A stretch of 64,000 nt of DNA from Rebecca billardiae RCC1528. Lineage: Eukaryota; Haptophyta. The DNA lies in NCBI GenBank assembly GCA_965240325.2, contig OZ251229.1, positions 2,836,836 to 2,900,835 on the forward strand, given 5' to 3'. The translations under genes were made by a program, and so were the position numbers. Below, in pieces: positions 40,102 to 48,950 of this stretch. Each line of letters begins with the position of its first letter. Positions within the stretch are counted from its first letter, which is position 1. A model generated the notes under the pieces. It worked only from the letters and a program-made list of their open reading frames with translations. It made no database searches and had not been told where the DNA came from.

Positions 40102-42132
40102 ATGTCCAGCGGCGGCGCGGCGAAGCCGCTCTCGTTCGCCGAGTTCAACGCGAAGCAGCGCCAGCCCTCCGTCAGCGGCGCGAAGCGCTCGCTCGTCGAG
40201 GCGGCCGACGAGGAGAATGCGCCGGCCGCGCGCGGCGCCGCGCCGTCTGGCGCCAAGCGCACGACGGTGACACCGACGACGCGCGGCCTCGGCCGCGCGC
40301 CCGAGCGCGTGATGGTCTCGCGTGGCTCGGGTGTGGCAACTGACCGCGACGCACGTCACCACACGGCGCGCGCCGCCGCGCCGCCCGCCGCGCACGCGCG
40401 CGGCGGCGGCGGCGCCGCGGCCAGGCCCACCGCCACCGCCGCCCCGTCCGCGCCCGCCGCGCCCACGGCGTCGTACCTGCAGCCGACGGCGAGCTCGCGC
40501 AGTGCCGCCCGCGCGCGCTCGACGCCGGCCGCGCAGCACGCCCCCGCCGCGCGGGGCGCCGGCCCCAGCCTGCTCGACGCGCCCGTGCCCTCGCTTCTCG
40601 ACACTCCGCTCGAGGCGGCCGCGATGCCGGCGCCGCTTGTGCCCCTCGCGCCCGAGGGCGCGTGGGCGGACGCGCAGGCGATGGTGGAGAGCGCGGGCGG
40701 CGGCACGGTGGGCTGCGCCGCGCCCGCGCTCAACGCCGCCGCTCCTCCGAGCGCACCGCTTGAGCCGCACCCGGCGGCGGTCGTGCCTCCGCCGCGGGCG
40801 CCGCGCGCCGCCGCAGCCGTCGTGTGCTCACCAGCCGCCGTGCCCGATGCTGCCGCACGCGTCCAAGGCGCGGGCGCTGCGCCGTCGGAGGTGGCTGCCG
40901 CTCCGCCTGGCTCCGCCGTGCCGCTGCCGCCCCTCGGGCCCGACGCGTCGGCGTGCGAGCCCGTCGGCGCGCCGCCGCCGCCCGCCGCGGCCGCGGCCGC
41001 GCTGGAGAAGTCAGCTGCGGCGGCGGGCGAAGCGCCGCCGCAGCAGCAGCAGCCCGCGGCGGCGGCGGAGGCGGCAGAGTCCGGGCCGAGCGCGATGGAG
41101 ATCGACCCGGAGATCGCGCCGCCCCCGCCGCACGGAGTGCAGGGGCGCGCGGTGGCGCGGGAGCACGCGGCGCTGCCGCTTGGGGCCGAGGGCTTGCCGC
41201 CGCCGCCGCCTCTGACCGCGCCCGCGCGCCCGCGCACGGCGGCGGCGGCAGCGGCGGGCGCGCACCACCCGCCGCCGGCGGCGCCGCGGCCGAGGGCGCG
41301 CCCGCCCGCCGGCGCTCGCACCGGCGCGTCCCTCGCGGCGACGACGCCCGCGCCCGCCGCCGCCGCCGCCGCCGCCGAGCCCGACGGCGCGACCGCGGGC
41401 GCACTCAAGCTGTTCGAGCGACATGGCGCGAGCGCCGCGGCGGCGCGCGCCGCCGTGCCTGAGCTGCTGGCGACGCTCGGGGACATGGACGCCGATCGGT
41501 GGCAGCAGCGCGCGGACGCGCTGTGCGCGCTGCGGCTGCTCGTGGCGCGCGGCGCGCTGCACCAGCCCGACGCGCTCGCGCTCTGCGCCAAGCTCGCGCG
41601 CGCGCTGCCGCCCCAGATCACCGATCTCCGCTCCCAGATTGTGCGCGAGGCGTGCGCGCTCGCGCGCGCGCTCGGCGAGGCGTGCGCGGAGACGCTCCCG
41701 GCCGCGTGCCTCGACGCGTGGCTGGGCGCGCTGCTGAAGAACACGTACGTCACGATCAAGGTGATCGCCTCCACCTCGCGCGGCGCCGCGCTCGAGCTCG
41801 TCCGGCTCGCGCGCGCCGCGCCGGCGACGGCGCTGCTCACGCGCACGCTCGGAGGCGACAAGCACGCGCAGGCGCGCGCGTGCGCGCTCGAGCTGCTCGC
41901 CGAGATTGCAATCTCGGCGGACGAGGCGGCGGTGCGCGCGCACGCGGCCGCGGCCGAGGAGTGCATCCGCAAGGGGCTGCGCGACGCGGACAGCTCGGCG
42001 CGCAACGCCGCCGCGCGCCTCTACTGGGCGCACGTCTGCCGGCTCGCTGAGCGGCGCGCGCCGCTCGACGGCGCGCTCGACGCGGCCGCGCACAAGATGG
42101 TCGCGCGCGCGCGGCCGCACGGCGCGAGCTGA
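40102..42132 (+). CDS. CLASP-like TOG-domain protein with long disordered N-terminus
   Basis: 676 residues, one open frame. Residues 1-70 are basic and conserved-looking (LSFAEFNAKQRQPSVSGAKR). Residues ~75-430 are Ala/Pro-rich low complexity, and an intron hidden in this part cannot be excluded. Residues ~433-670 are a helical-repeat TOG domain of the CLASP_N type: WQQRADALCALRLLVARGA, LRSQIVREACALARALGEA, LLKNTYVTIKVIASTSRGA, and successive HEAT-like helices. CLASP and XMAP215 TOG domains bind tubulin and regulate microtubules. The single domain and the short length compared with true CLASPs suggest a smaller relative such as a CEP104/TOGARAM-type or TOG-only protein. A GAGATTGCAATCTC palindrome at 41902 encodes EIAIS within a TOG helix. 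Confidence 0.72.
   Translation: MSSGGAAKPLSFAEFNAKQRQPSVSGAKRSLVEAADEENAPAARGAAPSGAKRTTVTPTTRGLGRAPERVMVSRGSGVATDRDARHHTARAAAPPAAHARGGGGAAARPTATAAPSAPAAPTASYLQPTASSRSAARARSTPAAQHAPAARGAGPSLLDAPVPSLLDTPLEAAAMPAPLVPLAPEGAWADAQAMVESAGGGTVGCAAPALNAAAPPSAPLEPHPAAVVPPPRAPRAAAAVVCSPAAVPDAAARVQGAGAAPSEVAAAPPGSAVPLPPLGPDASACEPVGAPPPPAAAAAALEKSAAAAGEAPPQQQQPAAAAEAAESGPSAMEIDPEIAPPPPHGVQGRAVAREHAALPLGAEGLPPPPPLTAPARPRTAAAAAAGAHHPPPAAPRPRARPPAGARTGASLAATTPAPAAAAAAAEPDGATAGALKLFERHGASAAAARAAVPELLATLGDMDADRWQQRADALCALRLLVARGALHQPDALALCAKLARALPPQITDLRSQIVREACALARALGEACAETLPAACLDAWLGALLKNTYVTIKVIASTSRGAALELVRLARAAPATALLTRTLGGDKHAQARACALELLAEIAISADEAAVRAHAAAAEECIRKGLRDADSSARNAAARLYWAHVCRLAERRAPLDGALDAAAHKMVARARPHGAS
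41902..41915. repeat. Palindrome GAGATTGCAATCTC (in CLASP-like gene)
   Basis: A perfect 14-bp palindrome, 16 bp with flanking C and G, read in the same frame (EIAIS) as in the NOXRED1-like gene but in an unrelated protein. Confidence 0.9.
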
Positions 42133-42403
42133 GGGTGGCGTGAGCGCGTGGGGCATGTGTGTGCCGCGCTGCGCGTGGGCTGCCTGCGGGCGCGCACGGC
42201 CGAGGGCGCGCCACGCGCGCCGCTCGATGGCAGGCGCCGTGAGCGCGGCGCACCCCGCGGACTGCGCGCAACGACCGCCGTATAGTGAGTCGATCGTAAT
42301 CGACGACGATCTATATATCATCATCATCGCGATCCTGCTGCTGCTGCGCTTGCTGACGCGATGCGATTATTTATGATGTATATATATATGTATATATGAT
42401 CGG

Positions 42404-43548
42404 CTACGCCGATCTTCGGGTAGTAAACATGCAACGAAGTTGAGGGCGCACGGCCCTGGGCATCGCGCGCAGGTGCTTGACGAGCTGGTTCGGCACCGTG
42501 TTGATGCCGAGCTTTACGGTCATACGGTGAGGTGGCTGCCCGACGGGCTCGGGCTCGTGAGGTGAGCGAGCGCGCGCTTCAGCTGCGCGCGCCTGCGCGC
42601 GGCGTCGGTGCTCGATGCTTGGCCACGCGCGCTTGTGGATGCGGGGGCCCGCCTTGCTGATGGTGGGCGAAACGGCGATGCGCCGCCGTATCTCCGCCGC
42701 CCGGCTCACCGACACCGGCAGCACGCGGCTCACGAAGGCGTCGCACGGCATGTGGAAGTCGGCCGCGTGCACGCCCATGAAGTCGGTCACCGCGACGTCC
42801 TGCGCGGTCAGCGTCCTCGCGGCCGCGGCCGCGTCGGCTGCGCCCGTCACCTTGATCTGCGCCACATGGCGCGCACAGCGGAAGCGGCAGCACTAACGTC
42901 GCCAGCGCGCCCGCGTCCAGTTCGACGCGCCGCGTGCCGAGATTCAGATGCCACGCCGATCGCAGCTCGAGCTCGTCGACAAGCGTCTGCTGGCCGGCGC
43001 CGCCCCACCAGTAGGCCTGCGTGCTTGGAAAGCCGCAGCAGCTTGAGCTTCGCGGTGACGCACAACTGTTGCATCTCGGACACGAGCGGCGCGACCGCCG
43101 CGAACCACACCCTCCGCCGCGTCGCCGGCTTCGTGAAGGACGGGTCGTCGTACTCCATCGGCACGCGCGCGTGCGCGCGCGCGCTCCCGCCCTCGTCTGT
43201 GCGCAGGTGCAGCTTCTTGTCGCCGCTCGTGCGCGCCCGTTCGGCATAGCGTGCAGTCCATGATGTACAGTCCATGATCAAATTCGAATGTCGCCGCCAC
43301 GTCGTCCTCCGGCCGCACAGCCGCCGTCTCGCATCGGGCGCCGCCATCGCGCCGCCGATGCCGCGCGCCGCCAGCGGCGCGTCCAGGACGGCGCCCATCG
43401 CGGCAAAGTCGACGTCCGCGTCGAGCGCGACGGATGCGAGTGCGTCATCGAACCCGCCAGCGCCTTCTCTCGGCTCGGGCGGCGGCCGCGACCGCGGCGG
43501 ATCGGGCGGCAGCGAGGCGTCGCCGTCGCCCGCCCGGGCGTCGTCCAT
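42404..43548 (-). pseudogene. Broken minus-strand gene, family not recognised
   Basis: Protein-like stretches lie in sequence but in different frames: MDDARAGDGDASLPPDPP (from 43548) through DVDFAAMGAVLDAPL; TFEFDHGLYIMDCT near 43275; MEYDDPSFTKPATRRRVW and LKLLRLSKHA near 43050-43160; then, after a frame change around 43025, AYWWGGAGQQTLVDELELRS and NLGTRRVELDAGA; then, after another change near 42870, IKVTGAADAAAAARTL to FVSRVLPVS. Gaps between blocks are too short for the 130-415-nt introns seen elsewhere, so frameshifts are more likely than splicing. No Pfam-like motif was recognised. Confidence 0.35.
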
Positions 43549-44146
43549 GCCTAGGCTAGCGCAGCCTGCGCGCGCGAGCGCGGCGAGGCGGGCGGAGACG
43601 GTGCCGGGCCAGGAGAGAAGGGACGCGCGGTGAGCGTCCACGGGCCGCCTCGGCAAGCCGATGTCCGCGCGTACCGGGGGCGCCCTGGGCGCCGCGAGGC
43701 GGGCGCGCGGCGGCGGCACCCGCTTCTTTCTCGCCGCGACACGCGGGTGCCGGCGGTGTCTACGCAAGCCAACTGCCGAGTCCGACCGTGCGCCTGCCCG
43801 CGTATGTACACCCATTTTCAGAGAAGTAGAGAACTCTTATGACTTATTAGTCAATAGAGGAGAATCCAGAAGGGTCGTACGTGAAGCGGTAGAAATTCTC
43901 AGCACACGAGGTTTTCAGGCCCGGCCATCATTGTTGATGAGCGAATTCAGGCCTCATCAACGTAAATGATCATATGGGTCGAGAGCGAGAATGTTCGCCT
44001 TCAGGCTGTGTCTTTCATCTGAAAAACAAGAATTGGATTGCCACCGAACCAAATGTTTGGTTCGCTTTATGCAGAATCTCGTTTCAGTTGAATGGCGGGC
44101 GATCGTCTTTCGTTGAAACGGTGTTTTTGAAGCGCAGTTCTCTTAA

Positions 44147-44338
44147 GAGGAGAGGGATGCGTCTAATCTAAAACGCTGTTTTTCAGAAGCGCGTGAATCA
44201 AAGCCGACCCAACCTCTTGTTTTTATGGTTGGCGAGCTGTTTCAGGCTCTTACAATTCAGGCATCTTACTACGACGGAATGTTCCAACACACGGCTGGTG
44301 AGTGGTGTTATGTGCTATTCCGCCCTGCATTCCCCTAA
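44147..44338 (+). pseudogene. Protein-like fragment in AT-rich island, unknown origin
   Basis: A 63-codon frame closed by TAA, preceded in frame by TAA at 44144-44146 and without a credible start. It reads like real protein with normal amino-acid balance: SEARESKPTQPLVFMVGE, FQALTIQASYYDGM, GEWCYVLFRPAFP. Codon use (many A/T-ending codons) is unlike neighbouring genes. A second protein-like frame (43974-44171) overlaps it in another phase, so this may be the frameshifted end of one transferred gene. I do not recognise the family. Confidence 0.35.
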
Positions 44339-44546
44339 GTGTTACTATCGTTAAAATTAGCATCTACTACAAACGCAATCATTGCGGCAGCGATATCCAC
44401 TCATACGTACGAAGGCCACCCACAAAAATCCCCAAAATTCTGCGCGCATCCTCTTTTTGATTTTGCGGAGCACGTGCGCCGCCCCCCCCCCCCGGCTTTC
44501 GCTCACGCTCAGACCTTTCGGGGGGGGGCCGTGCGCCATGATACAT

Positions 44547-44547
44547 A

Positions 44548-44604
<57 letters not shown>
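44547..44604. repeat. (TTA)n microsatellite
   Basis: About 19 uninterrupted ATT/TTA units. Confidence 0.95.
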
Positions 44605-44815
44605 TCGCAGTATTTTCGCAGATCACGTTCATCACGTATACCTACTACTGCACTTTAGAAGAGTGCCTGGCCCTGGCCCTGGGCCTGCACTTGGCCGAGC
44701 CGACGTTCCGCGATGGGCCCGGCAGCGCAGGCCCAGTAACAGTTTCCGCCCGATCCAGCTATATACATATATATAGCCGATTAGCCGCCTATACTGGCTA
44801 TATAGCGCCGCCTAG

Positions 44816-45256
44816 CTAGCACACGCCAAAGATGCCGCACGCCACGTTCCCGACGGTGATCCTGTACAGCGTGGTGGCCATGAGCTGCAGGCGCGCGCGC
44901 ACGCCCGCACGGTCGACACGGCCACGGGCACGGGGCAGGGGCTCATCATCGTGAGACAGCAGCACATACAACACGCGGGTACGAGGTGTGCGTGTGTAGC
45001 ATCTCTGCCACAGTCACACCTCACCACGCGCGCTGGGTGCCTTGGCGCGCGGCAGCGCGCGCGCGGCTCACGGGCCGCGGGGTGAAACAGCGGGCCGCAC
45101 TGCGCGGCCGGCTTTGCGACTCGGGCGCGCAGCAGCGCGCGGTGGCGGTGGGCGCGCACCGCAAGGAAGCAACCGCCGCCGCACAGAGCTTGCGGCGGCG
45201 GCGACGGCGGCGGGGGCGGCGGGGAGGGAGGCGGCGATGGCGGCGGCGGCTGGCTC

Positions 45257-45287
<31 letters not shown>

Positions 45288-47130
45288 ACGGCGGCGGCGT
45301 GGGTGGCGGCGGCGGCGGCGGTGACGGCGGCGGTGACGGCGGCGGCGTGGGTGGCGGCGGTGGCGGTGGGGACGGCGGCGGGCTCGGCGGCGGCGTTGGT
45401 GGCGGCAGCGGCGGCGGGGACGGTGGCGGCAGTGGTTCGAGGGGCGGCGGCGGGCTTGGTGGTGGCGCCGGTGGCAGCGGCGGGCTGGGCGGCGGGCTGG
45501 GCGGCGGGCTGGGCGGCGGCGAGCTGGGTGGCGGTGGGCTCAACGGCGGGCTTGGCGGCGGCTGCGACGGTGGCGGGCTCGGCGGTGGGCTCGGCGACGC
45601 CGGCGGCGGCGGCGAGCTCGGCGGGTTCGGCGGCGGGCTCGGCGGGCTCGGCGGCGGCAACGCGGTCGAGAAGGCCTCCAGGAAGCACGTCTCCGTACCC
45701 GACTGGCACTTGCTGAGGGCGCCGTCGCCCAGGTCGATGGGCGTCAGCCCGTCGCCAAACTCGGTCGCCAATTCGCTGCCTTGGCGGGTCGAACCTTCGC
45801 CATGGCCGAGGTGCGGCCAGTAGCCGACGCACGTGAAGGTGCAGTCGTCGAGGAGCACGCAGTTCGACTCCTCGCCCATCTCGAACTTGCAGATCGTCCG
45901 GTTGCGGTTCTCCGGGTCGGACGGGTGCCTGCCCAGGTAGACGGGCTTGAGGCCGTCGCCCATCGTCCCCGCCTCCTCGCCTCGGTCCACGTTGTCTCCA
46001 GTCATGAGCAGGCCGCCGCCCCCACCGTCGCCCCAGCACACGTAGGAGCCGTCGTCGCGCAGCACGCACGTCGAGCCGCAGCTGGGCGACGCGAGGCTCA
46101 CCGCGACGGCCGTCCTGTTCTTGCCAAGGTCGACGTAGGGCAGCTTGTCGCCCATCAGGTTGGGCAGCACGTCGTCGAACCCGTTGCCGCGATCGAGCTC
46201 GTCCTCGTAGCCCAGCGCACCGCAGCCGCCCTCCCCCCAGCACTTGAGACCGTCGTTGTCGAGGATCGCGCAGACGTGCACAGCGGAGAACGCCATCCTC
46301 TCTACCGTCCTGTTTCCGCCCAGGTTGACGGCCGGGAGCTTGTCGCCCATGAGATGGCAGTCGTCGCACCCCGTTATTACGTTCGCGCCGCGGTCCCAGC
46401 GGTCGTTGTAGCCGAGCTGGCCCCTCGGGTTGTCGCCCCAGCACTTGAGGGACCGGTCATCGAGGATGGCGCAGAACGAGGCATAGCCGGCATAGAGGTC
46501 CACGGCGTACCGCCCCGCCCCGAAGTCGATGGCCGTCAGGCTGTCGCCCATCTCGCCTGGGTCGTCGCCGACGTCCTGCGAGGGCGAGGATTCCAGGCCG
46601 ATGCCGAGCCACTTCGCATAGCCGAAGCATCGGATGGTGGTGTCGTTGAGGAAGAGGCACCGGGCCGCCTCGCCGACGCCCGCCTTCACGATGGCCGTGC
46701 CGGACGGCAGCTCGATGGCCGGCAGCTTGTCGCCCATCGTGCCATTTACGTCGCCTCGGTCGACAAGGTCGCCGGTCCCGAGACGGCCGTTCCTCGCCCT
46801 GCCCCAGCACTTGAAGTCGCCGTTGTCGAGGAGCGCGCAGGCGCTGTCTTCCATCGTCGAGTAGAGCTGCCTCACCGTGCGCCCCGTGCCCAGGTCGATC
46901 GCCGGCAGGTTGTTGCCCATCTCGCCGGGGGCGTCGCCGCGGTCCTCGACGTCGCCGTGGCCGTGCCTTCCGTAGCCGCCTTTCCCCCAGCACTTGGTCT
47001 CACCCGTGTCGAGGACGGCGCACGCGGGGCCGCCGCAGCCGCCCATGACGAACTCGAAGCACGTCGCAGGGGCCACAGCCCACGCCGCGAGCGTTAGGAG
47101 CGCGCCGAGCGACGAGGGCGGTCGAGACAT
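44816..47130 (-). CDS. Secreted RCC1-repeat propeller with Ser-Pro-Pro-Pro tail (~679 aa)
   Basis: Start MSRPPSSLGALLTLAAWAV gives a signal peptide cleaved about residue 25. Residues ~25-470 hold about seven RCC1-type blades of the form CAxLDNGxxKCWGxGxxGxLG...DRG...MGDxLPAxDLG, with Cys pairs in each blade as expected for an extracellular propeller. A ~160-residue (SPPP)n tract follows. The long frame then runs into improbable sequence. A GTGCG donor at 45159 and a CAG acceptor before 44884 give a final exon 44884-44816 encoding LMATTLYRITVGNVACGIFG and a stop, which looks more natural than read-through; the splice is inferred. RCC1 propellers bind partners rather than catalyse. The combination suggests a cell-surface recognition protein anchored by a hydroxyproline-rich stalk. 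Confidence 0.75.
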
Positions 47131-48950
47131 GGTAGCGTCGGAGCGAGGTCGTCGAGGTTGGGAGCCGCCGCGCTCAGGCCGCGGCTCGCGAGCGCCCGCG
47201 CCGGTCGCGAATGATGCAGATGTATGATTAATCACTAGATAAAGAACTTGATCACTGGACGTGGAGTGGTGGACCCTTGGTGATGAGAGGTGGACCCTGA
47301 TTGTTATTGTTGGAGCTGTCTGGAGTGGTCCGAGTGGATGGTGAAAAATTGGCGCCAGTTGATGAGCAAGCCCTACTGTATCTCCCCGCGTGGAGATAGC
47401 TCCAGGAGCCGGCTCGAAACCGCGTCCAATGGTTGGCGTTTGATTAGATGATGATTCATCAGTGATTAATGACTAGTCACACTCCATCCACGGTGCCCGG
47501 GCCACACTCTGACATGACTCATGAGTGACAATCATCTGACTGACCGGTCAACTGACTGGCTGACAGACAGAGTCGCCTGGCCGCTTGACAGCGTCAGGTG
47601 GCGGCCGGCATCTCCAAGTTGCGCCGCGGGCAGGCGTGGCCAGCGGACGGCCATGCGCTGATCGACTGTACCTGCATCGCCGGCGGCCTGCGGCGCTCAC
47701 GCGGTCGCGCCGGGGTGCCGGCTGCAATTGCGTCTGCCGACTATGCCGATAGTGCCTCGGCACGCTGTAATTTTAGCGCTGTTACGGCATCAGCTGCGGT
47801 GAATAATGACATCACTTATTAACAGTCAGTATAGTCAATTAGTTATAATTAATAATTGACTATACAATCAGTCTCAGACCAAACTGAGGCTTTCGGCACT
47901 CCCGCCCACCCTCACCCTGGCGGCGCAGCGTGACCGGCCATGGGCGCAGAAGAAGTGACGAGCCGGCCACGCGCAGGCGAGCCATCCCGTTTACATGAGA
48001 CTGAGTAGTCGTGTCAGTCAGAAGGGGTCGTCAGTGACACGGTACTCGGTAGGCGCCGCCGCCGGACCAGACCTCGTCGCCCGCCTCTCGCAGTCTCGCG
48101 CCGTCGCCCAGGGCCAGGCCCCAGCGTTCGTCTGAGTCGCTGGCAGGCGCGCGGCACCAACCAGGCGAGGCCGCCACTGGTAGGGCCGAGTCCAGACCTG
48201 CTGTGGCAGCTGTGCAGCCAGTGCACGGCCAAGTTCAAAGCCTGCGCTCTGCGACACCGCCAACCGCGCCGCCAACTGAAACCTTGACAGACAGAGGCGT
48301 GCAGGGTAATCTGACCCCGCGCCCCTCTCGCGGGCTCTGGCGCGCGAGCGCTTATTCACTACTGGCCGAGGAGCCTGGGGATTGGCGCTCCGTACACCAG
48401 CGATGGCAGCCCCAGCCGCATGTTGCTACTCGACGCCTCGTCTCGCTTCGCGCGGAGCCAACTTGTGGTGTGCGGGAGGCCGGGAGCCACCTAAACAATA
48501 AATTTACTTAACTCGAAGCACACTGGGCCGTGTAGAATGCATTGAGTGCATATGAATGCCTGCCCCATGGCGCGTCATGCACCGCCGTGTGTTCCGATGC
48601 ACTCCCGACTGGCGACTGGCGACGCGCTGCGCGCTGCACAGCCTGTGCTTCGGGTGCCGGCGGCTCCCGCACATCACCACAAGAGTTGGCTCTGCGCGAA
48701 GCGAGACGAGGTGTCGAGTGGCAGCACGCGGATGCCTTCGATGATGCACGCAGTGCCAATCCCCGGCTCCTCGGCCAGTAGTGAATAAGCGCTCTGCGTG
48801 GTCCGCCGTTCGGGTGGCAGGTTGCCGCGCCATCCTTCATCGCACTATGGGGGTATCCACACTGTTCACGCCTTAACTGTACGATACATACGGAAAGTCG
48901 GAAACCAATACCGTAAGTCCGTAACCGGGCATGCACAAGTAACGCGCAGC
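47131..48950. other. Intergenic region upstream of RCC1 and GT61 genes
   Basis: 1.8 kb between divergent genes. AT-rich patches lie at 47230-47290 and 47800-47875 (TAGTCAATTAGTTATAATTA and a nearby inverted match ATTGACTATACAATC). A foldback repeat lies at 48347-48794. No gene is seen. Confidence 0.55.
48347..48794. repeat. Foldback repeat, ~145-bp arms
   Basis: 48347-48493 and 48648-48794 are inverted copies (about 80 percent by eye) with a ~150-bp centre. Both outer ends read AGCGCTTATTCACTACTGG when oriented outward-in. Shared internal blocks include CTCGTCTCGCTTCGCGC and GAGCCAACT. It is an unrelated family to the array foldback element. Confidence 0.65.

Larger units (their letters stand above)
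43810..44610. other. AT-rich island of different base composition
   Basis: A segment of roughly balanced base composition inside strongly GC-rich DNA. It contains a 63-codon protein-like frame (separate entry), the palindrome CCAAATGTTTGG (44051-44062), a poly-C tract and poly-G tract that can pair (44474-44486 and 44520-44528), and a (TTA)n microsatellite at 44547-44604. Confidence 0.7.
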
